From: an uncultured Bacteroidales bacterium
GTDB lineage: Bacteria > Bacteroidota > Bacteroidia > Bacteroidales > WCHB1-69
Direction of reading: 5' to 3'
Length of the DNA: 6,082 nucleotides
Assembly: GCA_937892025.1 (NCBI GenBank)
Contig: CALAVA010000063.1
Location: forward strand, 1 to 6,082
The position numbers were made by a program, and so were the translations under genes. Each line of letters opens with the position of its first letter. The stretch's first letter is position 1. The notes below the pieces were generated by a model that ran no database searches, was not told the DNA's origin, and saw only the letters and a list, made by a program, of their open reading frames with translations. Of the stretch, positions 1-6,082 are shown one piece after another.

Positions 1-36
1 TTTTTTCTATCTTGTTTTTCTCTTTTTTTAGTTTTG

Positions 37-44
37 CAAAGATA
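37..44 (-). promoter_or_regulatory. Candidate Bacteroidota -7 promoter element facing the left edge
   Basis: Read on the - strand, these bases are TATCTTTG, an exact fit to the Bacteroidota housekeeping -7 consensus TAnnTTTG. A GTTG at 67-70 on the same strand lies 22 bases upstream and could act as a weak -33 element. If real, it drives a gene that lies off the left edge, divergent from pta. The surroundings are very AT-rich, so a chance match is possible. Confidence 0.4.
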
Positions 45-141
45 TATATTTTTTTTATAAAAATTTCAACTTGTCTGAAAAGTTTTATAGGACGGCAATA
101 TTTTTTTTACTGATTTTAGAAAATTACATTTCTTTTTTTGT

Positions 142-149
142 TACCTTTG
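142..149 (+). promoter_or_regulatory. Candidate -7 promoter element of pta
   Basis: TACCTTTG matches the Bacteroidota -7 consensus TAnnTTTG exactly and lies 41 bases before the pta start codon. Transcription would begin at about 155, giving a leader of roughly 35 bases. I see no good -33 TTTG at the usual distance, so the site rests on one element. The leader up to the ATG at 191 is A/T-rich with no Shine-Dalgarno sequence, which is normal for this phylum. Confidence 0.5.
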
Positions 150-190
150 CCTAACCTATTTTTTCTATTAACAAAATATAAAGTATAATT

Positions 191-1192
191 ATGAATCTAT
201 TAGAACAAATAAAACAAAAAGCAATTGCAGCCAACAAATGTATCGTTTTGGCAGAAGGTGAAGAAGACCGTACGATAAAAGCAGCCGATATTATCTTAAA
301 AGAAAAAATAGCCCGTTTGATATTATTAGGTAACCCTAAGGTTATACAATCAAAAGCACAACAATGGGGTTTACAACATATCAACGAGGCACAAATTATC
401 GACCCTGACAACAATCCCAACGAAGATGTTTACGTAAATCTACTTTGTGAAATACGCAAAAGTAAAGGTATGACCAAAGAACAAGCACTTCCTTTGGTAA
501 AAAATCCATTATATTTAGCGACCTTGTTGATAAAAAATGGTGAAGCAGACGGAGAGGTTGCAGGAGCCAAAAACGCTACTGGTGATGTTTTGCGTCCTGC
601 ATTTCAGATTGTAAAAACCTTACCCGGGGTAAGCGTGGTCTCTGGTGCTTTTGTAATGATTTTTAAAGACACACAATGGGGCGACAACGGCATAATGGTA
701 TTTGCAGATTGTGCCGCTGACCCTAATACAGATTCTAACAAATTGGCTCAAATTGCTGTTGTTACCGCAAAAACAGCACGTGCTATTGCAGGCATTGAAC
801 CACGTGTGGCTATGTTGAGTTTCTCTACAAAAGGTAGTGCTAAACACGAATTGGTAGATAAAGTTGTAAATGCAACTAAATTAGCCAAAGAAATGGACCC
901 AACGTTAATGATTGACGGTGAATTGCAAGCAGATGCGGCTATTGTTCCTTCCGTTGGAGCCTCAAAAGCACCAGGAAGCCCTGTCGCAGGAAAAGCCAAT
1001 GTTCTTGTTTTCCCTTCATTAGAAACTGGCAATATCGCATATAAATTGGTGCAACGATTTGCAGGTGCTGAAGCCATCGGACCTATTATGCAAGGTATGG
1101 CTGCACCTATCAACGATTTGTCTCGCGGCTGCTCCGTTGAAGACATCGTTAATGTCGTTGCTATTACCGCTAATCAAGCCGCAGAAAAATAA
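191..1192 (+). CDS. pta: Phosphate acetyltransferase (short, single-domain form)
   Basis: Cytoplasmic enzyme that reversibly converts acetyl-CoA and phosphate to acetyl phosphate and CoA. With acetate kinase it makes ATP during fermentation or activates acetate. The 333 residues cover just the PTA_PTB catalytic domain; the regulatory N-terminal domains of the ~700-residue enterobacterial enzyme are absent. Visible family motifs are AEGEEDR (21-27), ADGEVAGA (119-126), TGDVLRPA (130-137) and the C-terminal LSRGCSVEDIV (310-320). In the last motif, Ser311, Arg312 and Asp318 align with the catalytic Ser309, Arg310 and Asp316 known from the Methanosarcina enzyme. The frame is intact and the ATG at 191 gives the expected N-terminus. 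It appears to be transcribed alone, from a TAnnTTTG promoter at 142-149 to a terminator at 1208-1249. The usual partner ackA is not next to it on the visible side. Function is confident. Confidence 0.96.
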   Translation: MNLLEQIKQKAIAANKCIVLAEGEEDRTIKAADIILKEKIARLILLGNPKVIQSKAQQWGLQHINEAQIIDPDNNPNEDVYVNLLCEIRKSKGMTKEQALPLVKNPLYLATLLIKNGEADGEVAGAKNATGDVLRPAFQIVKTLPGVSVVSGAFVMIFKDTQWGDNGIMVFADCAADPNTDSNKLAQIAVVTAKTARAIAGIEPRVAMLSFSTKGSAKHELVDKVVNATKLAKEMDPTLMIDGELQADAAIVPSVGASKAPGSPVAGKANVLVFPSLETGNIAYKLVQRFAGAEAIGPIMQGMAAPINDLSRGCSVEDIVNVVAITANQAAEK

Positions 1193-1207
1193 ATTTCTGC
1201 TACCCAT

Positions 1208-1249
1208 AAAAAGAGATATCAGGGTATAAACTCTGATATTTCTTTTTTT
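1208..1249 (+). terminator. Intrinsic terminator of pta
   Basis: AAAAAGAGATATCAG (1208-1222) pairs with CTGATATTTCTTTTT (1233-1247) to form a 15-base-pair stem with a single G-U wobble, around a 10-base loop. The stem runs into a T tract (1243-1249). It begins 16 bases after the pta stop codon. It ends only 8 bases before the first possible start codon of the next gene on the same strand. Confidence 0.85.
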
Positions 1250-1257
1250 ATAAAAGA

Positions 1258-2049
1258 ATGCTATATTCTAAACAACATGATAAAATGAAAATTAAATATA
1301 ATAAAAATGGGATTCCAAGAGTACAACAAAGCAATGCTTTAGGGATAAAAAAAACTAAAGTGTTAAACATAAAAAAAACAGATAAACGACTCAAAGAAGC
1401 TTATCTGTTATTGATAAGAACAGATTTGTTAACACCCTCTTTTTTTATTCATCTACGGAAATCAACAAACTACCTCTTTACTGCATATCACCAAGATAAT
1501 CAAAACAATTCGGACAAATCTGCCAACAATCGCACCCTATTTTCTGATTTTTATACCACCTATTTTTTTGACGATTTGGCTATGGATAGAAATTGTCATT
1601 TCTGCTTCAAAAACATATCATTTGACGGAAAAAATAAATTATTCGGAAGTGATAATTTGGCAAAATTTCACATTATTCCAGAAATATACAAACCGATAAA
1701 CTCTTTTGGGGATTTGCCTAATCAAACTTATCTCGCTTTTGATTTTGAAGACGATGAAACTGAAACACAAGAAGATGAATTATCTTTAAATAAGGATTTA
1801 GAATTAGAAGAATGGAATAAGTTTATACAAAAAATGAAAGAACATTCCGTCTTTTTAAAAAACAAATTTGATTTTGTCTTTTCGATGGATATTATTACTT
1901 ATCATGCACTTAAACCTTTTTTTCTGCAATTACACAAATTAACTATTCTGCAATATCAAATGATAAAATATGAACAAGTAGAAAATATAGAAACTTTTGC
2001 TTCCATTTTGCAAGAAGAAAATCAAAAAATTACAACAAAATTCTTATAG
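1258..2049 (+). CDS. Unrecognised lysine- and asparagine-rich protein, 263 residues
   Basis: I do not recognise this family. The open frame is long for such AT-rich DNA and lies alone between pta and the convergent block. The protein has a basic N-terminus (residues 1-48, many Lys), a single CxxC (CHFC, 113-116), an acidic stretch (about 162-186, rich in Asp and Glu) and a hydrophobic, aromatic-rich C-terminal half. No signal peptide or clear membrane segment is visible. Two starts are possible: ATG at 1258, only 8 bases past the pta terminator, or ATG at 1285 (residue 10, MKIKYNK), which leaves more room for a leader. I favour 1285 but report the longest form. No TAnnTTTG element is seen between 1193 and 1285, so transcription may depend on readthrough from pta. 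The stop codon is 30 bases from the end of the convergent gene. It is probably a real but lineage-restricted gene; a single CxxC is too little to claim metal binding. Confidence 0.65.
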   Translation: MLYSKQHDKMKIKYNKNGIPRVQQSNALGIKKTKVLNIKKTDKRLKEAYLLLIRTDLLTPSFFIHLRKSTNYLFTAYHQDNQNNSDKSANNRTLFSDFYTTYFFDDLAMDRNCHFCFKNISFDGKNKLFGSDNLAKFHIIPEIYKPINSFGDLPNQTYLAFDFEDDETETQEDELSLNKDLELEEWNKFIQKMKEHSVFLKNKFDFVFSMDIITYHALKPFFLQLHKLTILQYQMIKYEQVENIETFASILQEENQKITTKFL

Positions 2050-2079
2050 GATATGATTAAAACTAAAACCAAGCACTAA

Positions 2080-3099
2080 CTATTTCTGATACTCAATTTG
2101 CCGTTCTGACAATAATATCCAATTTGTTTGCTTATCAATTTCTACCCAATAAACCCAATTATTTGAAGAATCGTAATAATAAAATTTTTCAAAATTCGGT
2201 TTTTTGTTATCATTGATAAAAATTTTTATCTTTTTATATTGATTAGTTTTATTATAGACATAAATAGTTTTTGTTCTCTGTTTCTTTTCATTATCAATGA
2301 TATATGTTTCAACAACTCTATTTTTCTTATCATAGGTTGTATAAGTGGCTTTTAACACCATTTCTTCTGCATTATATTGTTTTTCTGATTCTAATCTACC
2401 CAAATTATCATAAGTATATATCCATTTGGTTTGCAGTGCATTATCGGCATCAAAAAACGATTTGCTCCTTAGTCTATTGTTTTCATCAAAAATTTGTTTA
2501 TACGAATAAGGCTTATTGGCATAAACCAAGGTTTTATGGTTGACAAATAAAACTAAATTTCCATGGGAATCATAAGTAATTGTTCTATTATAAGTCAATG
2601 TATTAGCTTGATTGTATGTTTTTTCTGCAACAAGCAAAGTATCCTTATATTGATAATTGGTAGTTTGCCACAAAGTATCATTAAAAATATAAACTTGTTT
2701 TTTTACCAATAACATGTCTTTATTGTATGAAAATACAATTTTTTTTTTCTCCATTCCCCCATTGACCATTTGAACAATTTCTTTTTTTTGACCTTGTAAG
2801 GTATAAGAAATCACATAGGTTTCAAGTTCTTTCAAGGTTTGTGGGTCATATTTTATTTGTTGTACAACTTGTTGTAGCGAATCAAAGACAAAAGTTCGTT
2901 TATCTAACAATTTTTCTGGTTCAAAATGTATAACTTTGTCATTTTTTAAGGTGATATGTTTTACTTGATAAGTGTTTTGAGTGAATGATTGTACATAAAT
3001 TGGATTAAATAAGGTGTCTATTTCCAATTGTGCCAAACAAGACAATGGAATAATATTCAAGAAGACAAAAGAAAGACATAATATTGTTTTATAAGACAT
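2080..3099 (-). CDS. Secreted protein with degenerate YD/RHS-like repeats
   Basis: The 339-residue product starts with a signal peptide: a Lys at position 4, a hydrophobic core at about 5-20, and a likely signal peptidase I cut after CLA (residues 21-23). Cys21 is preceded by P-L-S, which is a poor lipobox. From about residue 120 there are repeats of the form aromatic-x-Tyr-(Asp/Asn)-x-x-(Gly/Asn)-x-(Leu/Val) followed by a charged strand. They begin near 122, 149, 174, 198, 228, 254, 280 and 307; the clearest are ITYDSHGNL, YTYDNLGRL and YYYDSSNNW. This resembles YD repeats that build beta-rich surface proteins. However, the protein lacks the long repeat array, RHS core motif and variable toxin tip of true Rhs proteins. 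It is therefore more likely a small exported or periplasmic protein of unknown role. Its ATG overlaps the last 11 bases of yicC, which suggests translational coupling. It is the last gene of the - strand block, and no terminator hairpin is visible in 2050-2079. Confidence 0.8.
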   Translation of the reverse strand: MSYKTILCLSFVFLNIIPLSCLAQLEIDTLFNPIYVQSFTQNTYQVKHITLKNDKVIHFEPEKLLDKRTFVFDSLQQVVQQIKYDPQTLKELETYVISYTLQGQKKEIVQMVNGGMEKKKIVFSYNKDMLLVKKQVYIFNDTLWQTTNYQYKDTLLVAEKTYNQANTLTYNRTITYDSHGNLVLFVNHKTLVYANKPYSYKQIFDENNRLRSKSFFDADNALQTKWIYTYDNLGRLESEKQYNAEEMVLKATYTTYDKKNRVVETYIIDNEKKQRTKTIYVYNKTNQYKKIKIFINDNKKPNFEKFYYYDSSNNWVYWVEIDKQTNWILLSERQIEYQK

Positions 3100-3953
3100 T
3101 TGCCAATTGTTCCTTTATTTTTTCCAATTCATCTTTCATCTGCACGACTAATTTTTGGATATCAGCATCTGACGCTTTTGATCCCAAAGTGTTGATTTCC
3201 CGACCTATTTCTTGAGATATAAATGTCAATTTTTTACCAACTTGCAACTCTGTTTCGGTGGATAATGTTTCTATAAAATAAGAACAATGTTTTTTCCTCG
3301 GTAAAGTCAAGTTTTTCTAAATAAAATATCAGTTCTTGTTCAAAACGGTTTTTATCATAGTCCACCTCCAAAGCAGACAATTGTTTAAGCAGTTTGTTTT
3401 TTATCAAATCATGTCTATTATTTTCTATATCTTCTATATTTTGTAAATACTTTATTATCAAATCTATCCTAAGACGAAAATCTTGTTCTAATGCAGTACC
3501 TTCACTCTCTCTATTCATATTTAAAAGTTCACAAGCCTTAATGATTGCCTGTCTTAACAATTGCCAATCTTCATCAGACATTGTTTCCTCTTTTGTATGT
3601 GTAAAAATATCAGGTGTTTTGAATGTCAAACCTAAAATATCAGCATCTGAAATATTCAAATGCCTATCTTCAATCCATGTTTTCAAACGATAAAAATTAT
3701 TCTCTACAATTTGCTCATTAAACATAAATGATTGATTTTGTTGTATCTCTGCGGTAATTGAAATATCTACCTTACCTCGTAAAAGAAGATTATTCAATAT
3801 AACACGAATATCCATTTCTTTATCCTTCAACTCTGAAGGTAATTTTTGAATTATATCCAAATTTTTGGAATTTATGGCTTTAATATCTATATTATAAGTT
3901 TGGGAAACACTATTAAATTTCGTTGTTCCAAAACCTGTCATGGACTTTATCAT
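3089..3953 (-). pseudogene. yicC: YicC-family endoribonuclease gene, interrupted by a frameshift
   Basis: The N-terminal 220 residues (start MIKSMTGFG, then RFEQELIFYLEKLDFTEE at 203-220) are a standard YicC N-terminal domain. The C-terminal DUF1732 part (FISQEIGREINTLGSKA through the end LANVL) is also present, but in another frame. The break is at a six-base A run on the coding strand (3290-3295). Unshifted translation adds 19 foreign residues and stops at 3234. Family members usually read EEKVRLKNHC here, as I recall. This sequence goes from EEK almost directly to HC, so about five codons minus one base (14 bases) are missing, not one base. E. coli YicC is an RNase acting on RNA such as small RNAs. 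ATG at 3953 is 22 bases after rsmD; the 3' end overlaps the next gene by 11 bases. The lesion may be a real deletion, an assembly error, or less likely recoding. Identity is firm; inactivity is uncertain because everything outside the break is well conserved. Confidence 0.9.
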
Positions 3954-3975
3954 ACAACTTTTTTTTATGTTTTTT

Positions 3976-4515
3976 TTACAAATTTTCGGCGAAAAAAGAG
4001 AAATTTACTTTTCCATAGTTTCTTTGTTGATAAAATTTAGGATGTTCTTTAAAAGAAACCGCTACGGGATGTTCTATCACTAAAAAACCATCTGACAACA
4101 ATAATTGGTTTTCAAAAACCAATAGTGGTAACTTGTCATGTTCTGGCCAATCATAAGGAGGGTCTGCAAAAATAACATTGAATTGTTTATGACAAGATTG
4201 CAAAAAATTGATAGCATCACTATACAATGACGTTATTTGCTGAAACTGCAATTTTTTAGATGTTATATCTATAAAATTGACACAATCCCGATTGTTGTCC
4301 ACAGCATACACCGATAAGGCACCACGTGCGGCAAACTCATAACTGATATTTCCCGTTCCAGCAAACAAATCCAAAACCTCTATTGCATCAAGATGAAAAT
4401 AATTATTTAAGATATTAAACAAACTTTCTTTGGCAAAATCGGTGGTCGGTCTTACTGGTAAATTGTCAGGTGCTGATATTCTTTTTCCTCTTCTATTTCC
4501 ACTTATTATTCTCAT
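3976..4515 (-). CDS. rsmD: 16S rRNA (guanine966-N2)-methyltransferase RsmD
   Basis: Cytoplasmic SAM-dependent enzyme that methylates N2 of G966 in 16S rRNA during assembly of the small subunit. Numbered from the ATG at 4515 (179 residues), it shows the RsmD N-terminal signature MRIISGNRRGKRI (1-13), RPTTDFAKESLFNIL (22-36), the SAM-binding motif I VLDLFAGTGN (47-56) and the catalytic N2-methyltransferase motif ADPPY (117-121). Length is typical of the family. A TTG at 4521 would add only two residues and abuts the upstream stop codon. ATG at 4515 matches the conserved MRIISG start and is preferred. The gene sits 6 bases after the DUF3822-type gene and 22 bases before yicC, so co-transcription is likely. 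No defects seen. Confidence 0.95.
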   Translation of the reverse strand: MRIISGNRRGKRISAPDNLPVRPTTDFAKESLFNILNNYFHLDAIEVLDLFAGTGNISYEFAARGALSVYAVDNNRDCVNFIDITSKKLQFQQITSLYSDAINFLQSCHKQFNVIFADPPYDWPEHDKLPLLVFENQLLLSDGFLVIEHPVAVSFKEHPKFYQQRNYGKVNFSFFAENL

Positions 4516-4521
4516 TACCAA

Positions 4522-5319
4522 CTAAATACACAAAACATCACAATACAAGGAATAAGATTTCATATTATCTTTAGTCATCATATCGATTTGAGAAAAATAT
4601 CTAGATAAGGTTTTATATAACGGAGATGTGGTTGAAATATTTCCGCACAATATTGGCACCAAACCTTCTATAGATTGTTGAAAACATTTACGAATAAATG
4701 CCAATAAATAGAAACAACAATCGGCTTCGTTATCAAAGTGGAAAGTATTCATTCCCAAAAACTTTGCATTATTTTTGCACAAAACAACAAACTGTCTTGT
4801 ATCAAAAAATATCAAAATATCATTTTGCAAAGTGTTAAACATATTTAACAAAACAGAAGCATGAGAAATGATTTTTGCTTGCGGAAAAGCTGTTTTAATC
4901 TGATTATACAACTCCTTATTCCACGCCACCATATTATAGAAATCATGATTGGGCAAATTTTCTAACTCAAAATGATAACTATCAACATCTTCTACAAGAA
5001 TTGTCTTTGCCTTTTCTTGCATTTCAACAGAAAACAAAACCTTTGGTATTTGCGTATTGATAGGTGTTTGAAATATGAAATGAGATACTTTTTCCGTAAA
5101 AAAATCATTAGCATATTGTTGAATTAAATCTAATTTTTCTCTATCAGATATTTTTTCGGACAAAAACACATAACAATTCGTTTTCAGCAGTTTTTGCTCA
5201 GATATCAGAGCAAAGGCAAATCCACTACACGAAAATCGCACGACTTGCAGAAGCACTTCATGCGATAAATTCAGATTTTTTTCATCTGAATGTGAATATA
5301 TTAGATTCACATTTGACAT
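4522..5319 (-). CDS. DUF3822-type protein of Bacteroidota, function unknown
   Basis: This 265-residue product resembles DUF3822 proteins, which I know as Bacteroidota proteins commonly found immediately upstream of rsmD. The assignment rests on that gene order and on the general pattern. The N-terminal half is a beta-rich region ending in VDSYHFELENLP (about residues 111-122). The second half has ISHASVLLNMF and then DILIFFDTRQFVVLCKNN, followed by a helix-rich segment and a C-terminal ILCGNIS. Alternating strand-like blocks of this kind suggest a duplicated actin-like fold, which is an inference. No signal peptide or membrane segments are seen, so it is probably cytoplasmic. There are many Cys for its size (for example DCC at about 199-201), with no recognisable metal motif. 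ATG at 5319 is 3 bases from the upstream stop codon, and the TAG at 4522 is 6 bases before rsmD, giving tight operon spacing. No biochemical role is known to me. Family assignment is moderately sure. Confidence 0.72.
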   Translation of the reverse strand: MSNVNLIYSHSDEKNLNLSHEVLLQVVRFSCSGFAFALISEQKLLKTNCYVFLSEKISDREKLDLIQQYANDFFTEKVSHFIFQTPINTQIPKVLFSVEMQEKAKTILVEDVDSYHFELENLPNHDFYNMVAWNKELYNQIKTAFPQAKIISHASVLLNMFNTLQNDILIFFDTRQFVVLCKNNAKFLGMNTFHFDNEADCCFYLLAFIRKCFQQSIEGLVPILCGNISTTSPLYKTLSRYFSQIDMMTKDNMKSYSLYCDVLCI

Positions 5320-5322
5320 TTC

Positions 5323-5838
5323 TTATTCCCAATTACCATCTGTAGTAGGCTCTGTAAGAGAACCTAATATAATATCGGTAACATTATCCCTATAGTCAAA
5401 ATTTGGTCCCAAGAATTGTTCTCTCAAACCACTATATAAAACCGACCCCATAAAAGCATCTCTTACTCTTGGGTCATCATCCATATCTTTAAGATATTGT
5501 TCTCTTTTAGCTACAACTTCATAGACATAAACTTTGATACCTGAACGATTTATTGTATCAGCGTCCATAGTAAAATGTTCACCTTTAGAAAAAGGAATAA
5601 CATCAAATGTATTGATGTCAAAATTGGCAAACATATCTGGTTTAGCCTTTGAAATCTCCTCACTTGCTTTCACCAAAATAGTATCACGACTAATGATATG
5701 CAATTTCAACGCTTCTGCTTCTGTCAAAGTATCTGGAACATTTCCTTCTTTTTTAACAACAGTCATTGTACCATTATTCCAAAACTCCCTTAATTGGTCA
5801 AAAGTTTTTGCATAAGAACCTTTTTCGTTTTTGTAGCT
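5323..5838 (-). CDS. C-terminal part of an unrecognised protein, 5' end lost at the GC junction
   Basis: About 169 residues of AT-rich, Bacteroidota-like coding sequence ending in TTDGNWE and TAA, 3 bases before the DUF3822-type gene. I do not recognise the family. Visible traits are a mixed alpha/beta composition, a VYVYEVVAKREQYLKDM segment, an acidic DDDPRVRD turn, and an acidic tail. There is no membrane helix in the part present. The open frame runs in phase into the GC-rich flavoprotein segment to form a 234-residue frame starting at GTG 6027. GC and codon use change abruptly between 5836 and 5845 and the flavoprotein match ends at the same place, so I treat the fusion as false. The true N-terminus is not in the window. 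Position suggests it is the upstream member of the rsmD operon, perhaps housekeeping, but no function can be assigned. Confidence 0.7.
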   Translation of the reverse strand, partial: SYKNEKGSYAKTFDQLREFWNNGTMTVVKKEGNVPDTLTEAEALKLHIISRDTILVKASEEISKAKPDMFANFDINTFDVIPFSKGEHFTMDADTINRSGIKVYVYEVVAKREQYLKDMDDDPRVRDAFMGSVLYSGLREQFLGPNFDYRDNVTDIILGSLTEPTTDGNWE

Positions 5839-5841
5839 AGC
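5836..5841. other. Probable chimeric junction between AT-rich and GC-rich DNA
   Basis: GC is about 33% in 5761-5820 and about 62% in 5881-6080, with the change falling within roughly ten bases. At the switch lies the palindrome GCTAGC. The conserved flavoprotein sequence LTPTAEFE is replaced right there by Lys/Asn-rich sequence. This fits a join of DNA from two organisms. The cause (misassembly, amplification chimera, ligation or recombination) cannot be decided from sequence alone. Confidence 0.75.
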
Positions 5842-6082
5842 CTGCTCGAACTCCGCAGTGGGCGTGAGCTTGGGGATCGCCTTGCAGACGACGTCCCCGC
5901 TGGCATAGATGTTGGGGACAGCGGTGCGCATGTGGTTGTCCACACGGATGCCCCGGCGGTCGGCCTCGTCGACGAGGAAGGCAAAGAGCTCTTCGTTCTT
6001 CTGCATCGTGGCGTCGTCTACCTCCACGGCGAAGGGATAGTCGTCGAGCTTGACCAGCGAGGCAAACGGATGTCCGTTCCAC
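5839..6082 (-). CDS. Foreign GC-rich fragment of a FAD-dependent pyridine nucleotide-disulfide oxidoreductase
   Basis: Open to the right window edge on the - strand, this fragment encodes about 81 residues at ~62% GC. The segment GIRVDNHMRTAVPNIYASGD, then VVCKAIPKLTPTAEFE, carries the TxxPxIYAxGD motif. In glutathione reductase and dihydrolipoamide dehydrogenase relatives this Asp contacts the FAD ribityl chain. The IPKLTPTAEFE continuation recalls glutathione reductase-like proteins of Firmicutes and Actinobacteria. The ~50 residues before GIRV do not look like this family: the GRxPN stretch expected there is absent, and ELFAFLVDEADRRGIRV instead recalls a TIM-barrel hydrolase strand. The fragment may therefore itself be composite. 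It is missing its N-terminus, NAD-binding domain and C-terminal dimerisation domain, and it does not belong to the operon to its left. The source organism is not identifiable; high GC argues against Bacteroidota neighbours of this contig. Confidence 0.6.

Noticed and set aside
1..190. An RNA gene, riboswitch or repeat in the left intergenic region
   Set aside because: The region is dominated by A and T runs. I found no stable GC-containing stem and no repeated unit, only the two promoter-like octamers.
1113..1116. A CxxC zinc-binding domain in the 263-residue protein
   Set aside because: The protein has only one CxxC pair (residues 113-116, at about 1594-1605 in the DNA) and no second Cys/His pair is placed to complete a zinc site.
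748..1146. A 132-residue open frame on the - strand inside pta
   Set aside because: It lies wholly within the well-conserved pta gene on the opposite strand and shows no family features; it is a shadow frame.
2080..3099. A polymorphic Rhs toxin with an immunity gene
   Set aside because: The repeats are few and degenerate, there is no RHS core motif or toxin tip, the C-terminus ends with the repeats, and no small immunity-like gene follows.
3286..3300. Programmed ribosomal frameshifting in yicC
   Set aside because: The required shift is +1 (or -2), the A run is not phased as a classical -1 slippery heptamer, no programmed shift is known for yicC, and about five family residues would still be missing.
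5323..6027. A single 234-residue fusion protein of oxidoreductase and unknown domain
   Set aside because: GC, codon use and family signal all change at the same few bases (5836-5845), and the oxidoreductase is cut mid-domain. A chimeric join is the simpler reading.
5790..6082. Two other - strand open frames in the GC-rich end
   Set aside because: They are Arg-, Ser- and Pro-rich out-of-frame translations typical of GC-rich DNA; the frame with the TxxPxIYAxGD motif is the coding one.

Overview
The first ~5.84 kb look like one stretch of a low-GC Bacteroidota chromosome. GC is about 33% where I counted it. Promoter candidates fit the Bacteroidota -7 consensus TAnnTTTG, there are no clear Shine-Dalgarno sites, and it carries a DUF3822-type gene next to rsmD, a pairing I associate with this phylum. 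The last ~240 bases are about 62% GC, encode part of an unrelated flavoprotein, and are very probably joined artificially or by recombination to the rest.

Layout. Bases 1-190 are AT-rich intergenic DNA with a promoter candidate for each direction. On the + strand, pta (191-1192, short single-domain phosphate acetyltransferase) ends in a strong intrinsic terminator. It is followed almost without a gap by an unrecognised lysine-rich 263-residue protein (1258-2049). This gene converges with a five-gene block on the - strand. In transcription order the block is: the C-terminal part of an unrecognised protein (5323-5838), a DUF3822-type protein (4522-5319), rsmD (3976-4515), yicC broken by a frameshift (3089-3953), and a secreted YD-repeat-like protein (2080-3099). 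Spacing in the block is 3, 6 and 22 bases and then an 11-base overlap, so it reads as one operon.

How the genes fit together. Pta interconverts acetyl-CoA and acetyl phosphate; no ackA is in view. The - strand block joins ribosomal RNA methylation (RsmD) and an RNase-family protein (YicC) with a Bacteroidota protein of unknown function and an exported repeat protein that is probably only a passenger.

No CRISPR array, tRNA, rRNA, insertion sequence, phage gene or defence system is visible, and I do not see a convincing new multi-gene system. The points most worth checking are the yicC lesion (about 14 bases missing at a run of As), the GC-break junction at about 5836-5841 (possibly not the only join), and the unknown gene whose start almost touches the pta terminator.
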